From Lepeophtheirus salmonis (lineage: Eukaryota; Arthropoda; Copepoda; Siphonostomatoida; Caligidae), in contig NC_052141.2 of the NCBI RefSeq assembly GCF_016086655.4, positions 1,178,001 to 1,242,000 of the forward strand: DNA of 64,000 nucleotides. Direction: 5' to 3'. Below, one piece after another: positions 12,310 to 22,560 of the stretch. The notes beneath the pieces were generated by a model. That model was not told the DNA's origin and ran no database searches. It was given only the letters and a program-made list of their open reading frames with translations. Each line of letters opens with the position of its first letter. The stretch's first letter is position 1. The translations under genes and the position numbers were made by a program.

Positions 12310-12480
12310 CATTCTAGTCTTAAGACCAGTCCTTCAGACCGTCAGTCCTTCGGACTGTCAATACTACAACTGATTAAAAAAGAAGAAATAAAGTTGAGTG
12401 ACATCATCGGGGACAGAAGTTTAAAAGGTTTAGGACTTATATACAGGAAGAACTGGACTGTACCGAGACTGAACTCAACG
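12310..12480. repeat. GTCC/GGAC-rich segment with small hairpin
   Basis: CAGTCCTTCGGACTG (about 12340) is a perfect 6-bp hairpin with a TTC loop, embedded in repeated CAGTCC and GACTG words (12315-12360 and again 12450-12480). It lies directly left of the large fold-back at 12484 and may be part of the same element. Confidence 0.5.
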
Positions 12481-12483
12481 TGA

Positions 12484-12708
12484 CTGCAGTCTTCTGTCCT
12501 AAATAAGAATCGACAAAAGAATACAAGTGATATCTATATAAATATATGTTCCATCTTCAAAAATTATAAATGATACTGTTTATTGTAGATCTTATTCAAC
12601 TATTAGAGAGCGCTTCCACTGGTTTATAATTTTTGAAGAGGGAACATATATTTATATAGTTATCACTAGTAGTCTTTGTCGATTCTTATTTAGGACTGAA
12701 TACTGCAG
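12484..12708. mobile_element. Fold-back element with about 87-bp arms
   Basis: The left arm 12484-12570 and right arm 12623-12708 are inverted copies. Both outer ends are CTGCAG, and arms share CCTAAATAAGAATCGACAAA, CTATATAAATATATGTTCC and CTTCAAAAATTATAAA, with a handful of mismatches. The loop is 52 bp. This is the architecture of a fold-back MITE. No target duplication is obvious. No coding capacity. Confidence 0.85.
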
Positions 12709-12729
12709 TAATATACATGATAAAAATAT

Positions 12730-13890
12730 TAGATCCTAAAACAATACTTAAAAAATTAACAGATTATCATCAAAAATGGTTGAGATACCAATTGATCACT
12801 TCTTCTCTTTTTGGAAATTAGTCGAACCCTTATTTTGAGTCTAGACAATGCTCCTTTTCTACATCAAGACCTCATTCCATTTATTTTAATTTTACTTGAA
12901 TGTGGCTCCTGTTGTATTGAATCATCTATAAAAAGTAAGGCCAACGTCATAGTCATGCACAGAAAACCTGAAAATTAAATGTATTATTTCAAAATTTCAA
13001 GGGATAATATATGTTGTTAAAAATAAACTCTTGCCTATTCCATCAAGGCTGGAGGAGTATGTACTCCTTTCAATGGGTATCCAGAAGCCCTCTTTGACAA
13101 GTCGGAGATTACAGGTGCATGACTTATCTTGTGATGGTTTTCTTATGTTTTTTTAATATTTGAGTATTTTAAATTTGCTATTAGATGTAATTTATTGTAT
13201 GTAATCGTTGTTATTGTGTTTGTTTTATTTTCGTGATAATTAACAACAGCTTTCAAATATTAGAAAAACCACTCATCAGATTATCAAGTAAAAAACAATT
13301 TCCCTCGCGTTAAGGTCATATTTTTTACAACTCAAAATATATCTAAATACTTTCAAAGATTGTCTTTTTCATCTTCTTTCCCTTCTTTGAGAGTGTGTTA
13401 AGGCATATATAACTCTCTCTCTCTCTTGTTTTTATATTAGTTTAAAAAATGAAAAGACAAGCTCATTTGTATTCACAAAGAGCTCCATTCATAAAGGAAC
13501 ACACACAAATATATTATAGTTTGGGGGGTTAAATGTTTACTTCGTTTTTTCTGCCCCCCTCTACACATTTTATCAGTTCAATAAGAAGGCAAGAAGGGAG
13601 GGGGAAGAGTGTCATAGTTAAGCTCTACTGCAGTTTGACTACTGCCTTTATAAAGAATTGTTTTTTGAATGTAGCTATTAAATGAAAAGAAAAAAAGGTT
13701 TTTGTTGTCGACTATAATGAAAGACAGACAAAAAAAAACAACGCTAATCGTTTTGTTGTTTAAAAAAATATTGTTGTTTTTATATATGTTATAAATATAT
13801 ATATTTTGCAATCATTAACAAAGTTGTTTTTTTTTTTCTTAATTAAAACTGCATAAGAAGTTTTCATTTCAAGAAACAGAAAAAAAATTC
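12730..13890. other. Spacer with simple repeats
   Basis: AT-rich DNA. A short CT microsatellite lies at 13411-13428. The minus-strand open frame at 13578-13811 is low-complexity and not believable as a gene. Confidence 0.5.
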
Positions 13891-13897
13891 TCTAGAG

Positions 13898-14040
13898 AGT
13901 GAGGATCCAAAACTTGCAGAATAGACATATATACGAATAACGTGATTTATGTGGAATCATGAGAGGGTAACTCAAAACCGATTTGGTATATGTTAATATT
14001 CTATATTTAGCTATACTTTTTAAAATATGGAAAGCATGAT
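13898..14040 (+). repeat. Family B terminal fragment
   Basis: GGATCCAAAACTTGCAGAA, AACGTGATTTATGTGGAATC, CTCAAAACC and ATATTTAGCTATACTTTT match the left ends of the family B elements at 26232 and 37797. No transposase sequence follows, so it is a truncated or solo end. Confidence 0.6.
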
Positions 14041-14930
14041 TAAAGTATTGTAAACAAGAAATAATAATCAAACCTTTATTTCTTTTAAAGGACTTGAACC
14101 TCCACAATTCTGCATACCTACTATAATATAATATTATAGTTGATGTTTGTCCGCTCATAAGAACGCATATTAAGGCTATTTATTTCACAAACGCATACAG
14201 ATACAGCCCTTGAACATAAAATAAAAGTTGTTCAGAATTCTGAATTACATACAAGAGGCTAAGGTTAGATTCCTGGGCTCTGGAGGGCAAGTTTTTTTTT
14301 TGATAAAATAAGATATTTTTCCTGTGTCTCAAAGTATTTTTTTAAGGAATAGGTTGCAGATTTGAAAATACACTAAATTGTAAAAATCCAAAAATATGGA
14401 AAAGGGAGAACCAACATATTTTAAATGCGAATTAAGAAAGAGATTTGGCTGAGGGATTTGTGGTGTGGAATTGAGGAAGATTATTTTATATGCTGTATCG
14501 AGATACAATGCATTTTCATTGAAGATTCTTCGACTGCAGGACTCAGGGTGGGAATATGCCAATGATCTAATTAAGTATTTTTCTTTTTCCACAAAAATAC
14601 ACTACAAAACTGTGGAATTTATTACCTGGCACTACAAAAAACATCGTAGCAAGATTATGAAGTAATCACTTTTCCTGGGGTATTGTGGTAACTCGGAATG
14701 ACTCTAGTAAAACTTTTAAATGGAAATTTTGTCTCTGGGCAACATCTATGTCTTTTATGTTAGATATGTTTACTTTAAGATCATTTTGTTGCGATACTTT
14801 TGTTTAGTGCTCCTGTTTTGTTTTTGATTCTATATATTCATATGTACTGCATGTCTTTGAGTTTAGTTGTTGTCTCCACTATATAATAACTTTTAACCTG
14901 ATAATATTTTATCAGCTGGATATTGGTCGT
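14041..14930. other. Spacer, nothing recognised
   Basis: Overlapping open frames on opposite strands at 14329-14665 have no motif and no support as genes. Confidence 0.5.
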
Positions 14931-15165
14931 GACCAAAAACCAAAAACAGTTTTTTTGCAGGTTAAGGAGACTAGATAAGGGTTGAGTTATTTATCTATAA
15001 GTGATTGGTTTTTCGAAAAAAAACTATTTTTCTTTATTTATTCAAAATCAAAAAAGTTATGGGATAAAAAAGAAATCCGTGAAAATTGCAATTTGTTTAT
15101 TTCAGATGAAAAAAATGAACTTATAATGGGAAATGAGATTAGTAAATGAAATAAAGTTTTTTTCA
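14930..15165 (+). repeat. Dispersed repeat I, copy 1
   Basis: Shares with 16660-16895, in the same orientation: CAAAAAC.GTTTTT, AGGTTAAGGA or AGCTCAAGGA, TTATTCAAAATCAAAAA, GTTATGGG, AAAGAAATC and GAGATTAGTAAAT-like segments. Non-coding. Confidence 0.7.
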
Positions 15166-15630
15166 TTTTTTCTTCAAACGTCCATTGTCAGTTTTTTAAG
15201 AAAAAATGACGCAAGACGATGCTTTTTGCGCTTAAAAAATGGCAATATTGTACTATGATCGGTGTAATTCAATTTCCAGAATATTTTCTAACATAATTTT
15301 TATAATATTTGCAAAAATGTACATGTTATCGAGTGTTTTTTTTTCGACAACATTATGCTTCATAATTTTTTGGTTTTTTACTAGTCCAAAAAAAATCAAT
15401 TAGTAGATTTGTGTTTCTTTTATAATTCCATTAATTGCTGTTATTTTTATTTATTTTTTTCAAAATTAATGTACATCAAGTTTTTTGTAATTTTCTTTGT
15501 GAATTTCAATTTGAGAATTTTATGAAGAGTAAATAAACAATATGCTTCCCATTTAGACAATTTTTTAGATGCATTTATGATGGTATGTTATTTCAAGTTT
15601 ATAACAACTTTTTATTATTACTCAGGTTAC

Positions 15631-15683
15631 AAAAATCTTATTATTACCTCTTGTAACTTACAAGAGGCAATAATAAGATTTTT
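15631..15683. repeat. 26-bp near-perfect hairpin with one-base loop
   Basis: 15631-15656 and 15658-15683 are inverted copies with one mismatch in 26 (ATTATTACCTC against ATTATTGCCTC). The right arm runs into a T-run to about 15692. It could be a cruciform or a transcribed hairpin; nothing around it shows a promoter. Confidence 0.85.
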
Positions 15684-15904
15684 TTTTTTTTTGGGGGAAT
15701 GGAGTGGTGACGATGAGACTTTGTGTATTACCTTACTTAACCGGATTAATTTAGCGGGAAGAATCCAAGAGAATTAGAATTATCAGGATCTTTTTCAAAA
15801 ACAACGAAATATTCATATTATAATTATTAATAAATAAAAGTATTTTCTCAATTAATTTGACTCTTTCCACCCTTTTCAATGGGATTTCCCTCCCTCTACT
15901 TAGT

Positions 15905-15934
15905 CTGAGCAACGCCGGGTAACCCTTAGCTAGT
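15905..15934 (+). mobile_element. Helitron-like 3' end (CTAG followed by T)
   Basis: GAGCAACGCCGGGTAAC is followed by CCTTAG and CTAG at 15930-15933, then T. A related string, GGGCAACGCTGGGTAC, ends in CTAG and T at 35051-35055. Helitrons end in CTRR and insert before T, so the two endings fit that class. No 5' TC end or Rep/helicase coding was found, so the call is tentative. Confidence 0.45.
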
Positions 15935-15950
15935 ATATATATATGTGTGG

Positions 15951-16510
15951 CGATAACATAAAAGCAAGCTGGGATAATTTTTCTCAATATTGCGAATAAA
16001 CGTATCCGTTGATATGAGTATTATAATTTATATTAGTTTAAAAAAGGGATAACGTCCTTAGGATCTGCGGTTTTTCAGTTTTAATTCACCCTGATAAAAA
16101 TTGGATATTTGGTAACAATGATCATAAAAGATACCTTAACGTCATGACGTAAAAATTATTTTTAAAGAAGAGGGTATAAGTATTCAGGTTGCGAGAATAA
16201 CAAAATAAGAAGGGGATTAGCTTTTTAAGAACATACCTCACCAACTCAAAATTGATTATATTCATGATATCAAAATTCGATTTTAAGCTCAAATACCGCA
16301 CAATCAAATGAACTGAACTTATATAATATGATCATGTAAAAATTTAAACAAATATCAATCATATATACAACTTGTTAGACAGTTTTTTAGAGGTTTAATA
16401 TTGTCTTTGAATCTTTCAAAATTCCTCTTCGGTTTTTCATTGATATAAAATCTTATAATAAGTTTTTCTCTACTTCATCAAAAAAATCCCAGCTTGCTTT
16501 TATGTTATCG
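15951..16510. repeat. 560-bp segment with perfect 25-bp inverted ends
   Basis: 15951-15975 begins CGATAACATAAAAGC and its exact reverse complement lies at 16486-16510, 25 of 25 bases. The interior contains no convincing open frame. The pair sits 17 bp right of the Helitron-like end. It may be a small TIR element or a rearranged Helitron remnant. Confidence 0.75.
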
Positions 16511-16659
16511 AGAGATTGTGTATGTGTGTAGATGTCCTTTATACATTCCCAGACCATTGAACCTAGGAGCTAAAATTTTGCATGGATCTCTCTTTTTAGC
16601 TGAGACAGGCTAAGACGGGGGTGTCGATTTTTGGGTAGGTCGTATAAGGAGGTCTATTA

Positions 16660-16895
16660 CTGTACCCAAAAACTGTTTTTCGCAGCTCAAGGACACTATA
16701 TAGGGGGTGAATTATTTATTTAAAAGTGATTGATGTTTCAAAAGCAAGTTTACAAATTGCTAAACTTTCTAAATTTATTCAAAATCAAAAAGTTATGGGC
16801 TAAAAAAGAAATCGGTCAAAATTGTATTTTTGTTTATTTCAGGTGAAAAAAAAAGAAGAACTTCCAATGAAATTAGTAAATAGAATAAAGTTTGT
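16660..16895 (+). repeat. Dispersed repeat I, copy 2
   Basis: Matches 14930-15165 in order and orientation; the two copies are about 1.73 kb apart and flank the hairpin, the Helitron-like end and the 25-bp inverted pair. Confidence 0.7.
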
Positions 16896-17844
16896 AGAAA
16901 TTTGGTTGGAGATTTGTTTGCATATAAATTTGCCAAATAAAAATTGATGTTTAACTAAAATATTTGTCATTTTTTCTGAATAATTTTTCAATTCCTTAAT
17001 TAATCAAATAAATAAAAATTGTAGAAATTTAGATAATTTTAGTAAATGTTTGGTTTAATTCAAATTTTAAGGTTTATCATTTGCATCAAGTAGTATTCAA
17101 TGCAGAAGTAAAGTTTTTTTTATTCATAAAGCCATTTAATGTTGTTTCATCAAGATATATTTTACGCGGTAAAAATATCAACTTAGATCAGAAAAAGTTA
17201 TTGCTTTTTAATTTAACTGTAATTTGTGACGTCAGTGAAAATGCCTTATATTAAACTGTCCAGTTTTAAAAAACAAGAATGAAATGTTTTATATTTGAAA
17301 AATCAAATATTCCCTCCAAAATGATATTGATACCCCTTTGATTGCTTCTGAATTGCCCTTTTCTACGTTTGTTGTAAAAAGCTATTTGACAAATAAATAT
17401 AAAATATAGAGCCTAACTTTGATACCAAAATTGTTAGAACAGTATGTGTAAAATTATAGCATTACTTTATACGTAAGCAATTTTACTTTTAAATCATTTT
17501 TGGGCATATTTGTGATATTTTTTGACAACTTAATTAAGAATTATATCTTTTGACGCAAGTTCTTAATGAATTAAATTATTTAAAAAAAGTCATTTTATTG
17601 CTAGTTTTTTATTATAATAAAAAGAAAAAGCTTCTTTATCGTTAATGTATGGTTCTTTTAGATGATTATTTTATTTTAACTTTCATTCTAATTCAATTAC
17701 CTTGATATATTTGAGTGAATTATTAATAAACTTATTTTCTAATTGTGTTGAGGCTCTGTGTTCGGTTTTAAGTGATTTTTTTTCTATACCAATTTGGACT
17801 GATCAGACCATAAAACGATTTTTTTAATGTTCCTTTAATTGGTT
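16896..17844. other. AT-rich spacer
   Basis: No supported feature in about 950 bp. A TGACGTCA-type word at 17227 is a chance CRE-like octamer at best. Confidence 0.5.
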
Positions 17845-18030
17845 ATATAGAGATAAACTGATTTTATACAAGTAAAAATTATAGTATTACAATTACTCAA
17901 TCTAAGAGGAATCGTGTGTGAAGTCTATATCCATAAAATATATTTATTTCTCTAGCAATGATCGGGCACTAACATACGCACATTGAGTTGAAGAAAATGA
18001 TGTCTTGCAAGTGTGTTGTCCATAATCGAC
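17845..18030 (+). repeat. Dispersed repeat N, copy 2
   Basis: Matches 3813-3995 in the same orientation: AGTATTACAATTACTCAATC, TCTATATCCATAAAATAT, ACGCACATTGAGTTG and GTGTTGTCCAT. Confidence 0.65.
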
Positions 18031-18039
18031 GTCAATTCC

Positions 18040-18330
18040 AATTGAATCGTTTTTAAATCAAAGTACAATTTTTTCAATCTCGCTACATAGATCGATTTTT
18101 TTTGGTCACAGTCTATGTATAGACCGATTTTCTACCCTTTGTTGTACAAATATGATATTTGGAACACATATAACTTTATTATAGGTTAATGTTCGCCATT
18201 TTATGACTCACCTGACGTCATCAATAAATCATATAAAGAAGTCTTAACCCGTAGACCGAAATTTAATCGTATTCAAATCGTGGACAGATTTTTTTGGTTT
18301 CAATATTTGGACCGATTTTCTTCCCCTTTC
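18040..18330 (-). repeat. Family H repeat, inverted copy
   Basis: Reverse orientation of the units seen at 57040-58540: words such as GACGTCATCAATAAATC, AGACCGAAATTTAATC and GACCGATTTTCT recur. Two adjacent partial units appear. Non-coding. Confidence 0.6.
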
Positions 18331-19065
18331 CCATGGGTTACCATTCTACGATTGTTCAAAATAAAGTTACTGTTAGGGTTCACCACACTGTACTCAATAA
18401 CATAAGTATTATTTAATTCTCACTTTAAAAAAAGTTATTTTGGACGATTTGGCTTTAAAGCCACAATATATTTATGCTCTTTCCCTGGGATTTTATTTAA
18501 GTAGAAGAAAAATAAATATAATATAAGTATTAAAACCCTTGTCCTACGATTTTAACTCAGTTTTTAGTATAACTTATTAAAAAATATTATTATTATGAAA
18601 CGGTGAAATTAATATGAATAACCGCATAAAAAGAGGCTAGTCATATGTCATGTTCCCCCCTCTCCATTTCTCATTTGGTTAAACAAATTACATTAGGGCT
18701 ATAAATTGAGGTTTTTGCAATTAATTGTTTTAAATAATGACAGACTAACGCACCCTTTTCCATTAATTATATTGGGGTGCTTGTAGTCAGTGCAAGTTTT
18801 ATTAGTTCAGCCACAAAAATTATGGTAGTTTAACATTTAACAACTATGGAAGTTTATTATGGGACACTTTTTCTTTAGAAAAAACTATTGCACTTACATA
18901 GGATGAGGATCTGTTCATAGTTTAATCCAATTGTATAAAAACAAATATAAGGACCTTTTTCAACTCCGTGAATATATTTTATATGTTAAAATTGTAAAGT
19001 CTCTCTGTAAAAAAAGAAAACGAAAATCCATTTGGCATTCATAAAAATTTCGAAAAATGTTGAGA
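18330..19065. other. Spacer, nothing recognised
   Basis: AT-rich DNA; no supported feature. Confidence 0.5.
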
Positions 19066-19069
19066 GGAC

Positions 19070-19290
19070 ACAAGTTAATTGTCATGACGTTCAATTAAAT
19101 TAGCTACAAGAAACTATAACTGGAAGAAAATAAACAAACATCCATGTCTTTATTTGGAAGGGCATATGTAGGCAGGTATGACTCCAATGTCGATCCTCAA
19201 TTCTACTCTAATTGACTCCAACAAGGACTTGCACATATAACACCCAAAAAAACCATTGGTGTATACTTTATACTTTGATAGTCTCTTCTC
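19070..19290 (-). repeat. Dispersed repeat F, inverted copy (F12)
   Basis: Landmarks in reverse: TGTCATGACGTTCAATTAAA, AAAATAAACAAACA, TCGATCCTCAATTCTACTC, CTCCAACAAGGACTTGCAC and ATATAACAC. These match the plus-strand copies at 43800 and 49060. Confidence 0.75.
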
Positions 19291-19614
19291 GAAAATAATG
19301 ATAACATACGCGCATAAGCATATTTATTACAACTTTATGTATCATAAGGCTTACAATAATCAGATTTCCTTTCTAGATTTTCAAATCCATTCTCTTAATT
19401 GTTGATTTTACAAACACAAAGTCAAATAGAATGGGCACTCGGTAGAGTGCCAAATGTCCTCCTAAAATCGCATTGAACTATTTATCTGAATTTATTCCAA
19501 AGTTAAAGCAGGCTTTGCATTTTGTACGTTTTATGTAAGCTTGACCTTGAACCTTATCCTCTCAAAATTGAATGTTTGATCAAAATCGATCTATAACACT
19601 AACTATCTAACAAA

Positions 19615-19797
19615 TTATTTAGGATAACCAATGTCACTGCGATCACCAGAAGTCCGCCCAAGTCGATAAAGAAGCATGGCAAGACTCACAATATCAGTAA
19701 TTGGACTTTGAGGAGGTATGTGAAGGATTTGGGAAGGCCTTTTATATAATCTTTCTACCACATTTAAGCAAAATGTAACTTTTGAGATAACAAACAA
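19615..19797 (-). other. Unassigned coding-like open frame (60 codons)
   Basis: The frame is richer in GC than its surroundings and reads KRPSQILHIPPQSP, then LLYRLGRTSGDRSDIGYPK before a stop. I do not recognise a family. A second minus-strand island at 20225-20345 contains DVIGYPFIKSP and YRVGQYTSDKAESLG, loosely similar to the SDIGYP and YRLGRTSGD parts of this one. This could be a decayed exon or an unrecognised transposon protein duplicated locally. There is no clear start or splice pair. Confidence 0.3.
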
Positions 19798-20224
19798 ACA
19801 AAGCCAAAACCTTTAAAGCAACTATTTTGTGGAGATAATTACGATAATATCTTTGAAGACGTGTAATATTTGTTTCAAATGAGTGGGATGGAGACCAATA
19901 TTTTAAAAAGTAAGTTCATAAATATTGGATAGTAATGATTATTATAAACACGTCGAGTTACAGGAAGCTAGGTATATGATTAAAGCATCAATGTCCGATT
20001 ACCATGAGTTACATGCAACTTCCTTATCAGATAAACTGACTGAAAAACAACTTAATTGCAGACCATTCGATATCCCATTACCATCAACAAATTAGTTTGA
20101 TTAATACTTGAGAGTCGTCATATATGACACATTTTTAAAGTTAGCAAAAATTCATAGTCACAACGAAAAAAAGATAGATTCACCTTCCATTAATCAACAT
20201 ACTTATTTTAATACAGTTAGTAAA

Positions 20225-20345
20225 ATATTACCCCCTTCCCCTACTCAGGCCCCCAGGGACTCAGCTTTATCACTCGTATATTGTCCAACACGATATCATG
20301 CACTTTTTGGTGATTTGATGAAAGGATATCCAATGACGTCGTAAA
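20225..20345 (-). other. Second coding-like island, possibly related to 19615
   Basis: Read on the minus strand it gives YDVIGYPFIKSPKSA, a stop, then YRVGQYTSDKAESLGA, a stop, and VGEGG. Two in-frame stops break it. Its resemblance to the open frame at 19615-19797 is weak but spans two short blocks. Confidence 0.25.
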
Positions 20346-20596
20346 GTCAAAACTAGTTAGTCTTTTTCAAGGAGGCCTGGGAAGTTTGTACTGGAGATGA
20401 CTGTTGCATATCGATGCATGAGATTGATTAGATTTGACTTCATCATGACTCTTTATTAGTGAGAACAGTACATCCAGATCTGTGGATACTGCTTAACCCT
20501 TTGGAAGTAGAAGTATTATTCCCGTAATATGTTACAAAATCTACATATGTAAATCAGAAATGAAATGTCAGGTATGAAATTAACTAGCACCCTTTT

Positions 20597-20860
20597 TGTA
20601 TACATATTTTGATCGAAGAAATAACAATATACTCATATTAATGAAATCTTGAAAGGGTTCTGCATAAAGCATTGAGCGTGTGATTTAGGGTGCACTCTAA
20701 ATAGTGCTCCCTCATGTATACCATATACATATTTTTGATATAAGAAATAACAAAATAGTCATATTAATGAAAACTCGTCAGCATTTTGCATGTAGCAGTG
20801 AGTGTGTTTAGCTAAAGCTCCACCAGGTAGCGCTCAGTAGACTTCCTACAGTCATCTGTC
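20597..20860 (+). repeat. Family J, two tandem units of about 128 bp
   Basis: GAAATAACA followed by TCATATTAATGAAA occurs at about 20616 and 20744. Both units continue to a GCATT-rich segment and the second ends at TAGCGCTCAGTAG. Related units lie at 34607-34860. Confidence 0.7.
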
Positions 20861-20867
20861 ATAACTA

Positions 20868-21262
20868 AAAAAGGGATTTTTGTAAACAAAAACTATGTAC
20901 AGCGATTAGAAAATGAAAAACAGTTGATTAATTGGCTCTTTCTTCTTTTTTGTTTATTATTAAATCATTTAAATATGCGTTAATATTTTCCTCCAAAATA
21001 ATAAGAATTCTCACCTATTTTTCTTTTAAATTTATATAAAAATGCATAATAATATTACATTCACACGGATTTAAATATAGTTATAATATTTTCTTTGCAC
21101 TAATGTTGTTGTTTTTTATGTAGAGGGTGCTTAATTTTTAGCAGTAATTCATTTCCTTCTCCAAAATCTTATGACAAGGAGCAGATATTAAAACAGAGTC
21201 TAAATCCAGTTTCACTTATTGCCTTGCTCTTGCCTTCTCCTTGCACTCTTAGATAAACCCCA
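20868..21262 (+). repeat. Direct repeat K, copy 1
   Basis: Shares a colinear run of words with 23797-24180: AAAAACTA.GTA.AGC.ATTAGAAAA, ATGCATAATAA, CACTAATGTT, AGCA.TAATT.ATTT and GCCTT.TCTC. About 390 bp each, 2.9 kb apart, roughly three quarters identical by eye. Confidence 0.7.
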
Positions 21263-21542
21263 TCTCCAGTCATATTGTCATACTAATTTTGTATAATCAA
21301 GCCGTTATCATTATTCTTTCATTCTTGGGAAAATAACATATATGTATTGAGTAATTACGTCTGAGTTTGCTCATAAGAAATGGTGAGTAACAGTATGGAC
21401 TTTTTGGGTAATTATCTTTTACATTATTTGGGGACGACAGAATTTATCCCTTCGACTACACCTAATAAATATGTACAATGCAATTGCTGGTGATTAAATA
21501 AATCACAAAACGACTCTATCCCATTAGTGAATCGGCTGAAAG

Positions 21543-21953
21543 CAGTGGTTCTCAAATTAGGGTACGCAAATACATTCAAGTACTTGGAGGCACTCCAGGG
21601 GGTACTATATATTTTGAAAGAATATTTTACACGTAGTACATAACTTAATTAAATTTGATTAAGAAAAGCTAAGAATTTTGTTTTATTTTCCCAAAAAAAA
21701 TAATTTTTTCAAAAACCCTGTTAATTTTTGAATTTTTTTAGTATTTAGAATGTTTTTGGTAAATTTAATTTTAAAATTTTTTTTCTGAAATTTTCAATTT
21801 TTGCATAAAAAAAAAAATCAAAACTAAGCCTCTCCTTCCCTAAATATAATATTGCAGACGCCTTAGGCATTGTACTAATAAGGAAATAATTAAGTTAAAT
21901 AAATATTTTACAAGTGGTACATACATCACTAAAAGAAAGGTTGAGAATCCCTG
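21543..21953. mobile_element. hAT-type MITE, 411 bp, with 8-bp target duplication
   Basis: The left end CAGTGGTTCTCAAATT and the reversed right end CAGGGATTCTCAACCT are hAT-type terminal inverted repeats. They are flanked by GCTGAAAG (21535-21542) and GCTTAAAG (21954-21961), an 8-bp target duplication with one mismatch. Subterminal strings GTACGCAAATACATTC and GTGGTACATACATC are loosely inverted too. The interior is A/T runs without coding, so it must have moved with an outside hAT transposase. Confidence 0.88.
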
Positions 21954-22079
21954 GCTTAAAGGACCATTTATAATGTCTTATTCCATTTTGATAAGATTTA
22001 TGGTCAGTTTTCTATCTCGAGTATAACATTGGTTTAATGAAATTGATGCCGACATTCTGTTAAATGTGAATAGGTATAT

Positions 22080-22560
22080 ATATACTATGAAGTTCTGCAC
22101 TTAGTTCATCGTCAATCTTCCTTCATCAAAGGCCCATTATTAAATCACTTCATTTTCATACTCTAATCATGTACTTTTGAAGAATAGTAAATTAGTTATT
22201 CGCTGCATCAAAAGCCCTCATCTTATTTTGATATTTTCTGATGCATGCACAAAGACTCCAATATTTTTTTTTCTTAAACTCTTTAATTAATTCAAGAATT
22301 TGAAATTAAAAGTCAAAAAATAGTTTTTCATTCGCCATTTTGTTATTATTTGAATTATGGCATTTAGTTCTTGCATGTAATTTTTTTCTAAGGTTGATTT
22401 AATAGTTATATGTGCATAAAAAAAAGAATTATTTCATCTACTTAATAGTGTGCCTATCGTGATTTATAGGGGATTTATGTAATAGGAATAACGAATTATT
22501 TATGTACCTATATATATAGGAGCATATCAATGCACTAACTCAACTTCTGATTATTATAAT
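22080..22560. other. Spacer, nothing recognised
   Basis: AT-rich DNA left of the satellite-like array; no supported feature. Confidence 0.5.

Noticed and set aside
12300..12370. Regulatory hairpin or terminator at CAGTCCTTCGGACTG
   Set aside because: Short stem in a repetitive segment without any adjacent gene.
14255..14290. Possible tRNA-like T-loop (GGTTAGATTCCTGG)
   Set aside because: No acceptor pairing, D-arm or anticodon arm can be built around it.
17225..17240. CRE-like TGACGTCA site
   Set aside because: A single octamer in AT-rich DNA without a nearby promoter or gene is expected by chance.
19438..19460. GGCACTC-GGTA-GAGTGCC hairpin
   Set aside because: Seven-base arms only; no copy elsewhere and no context to give it a role.
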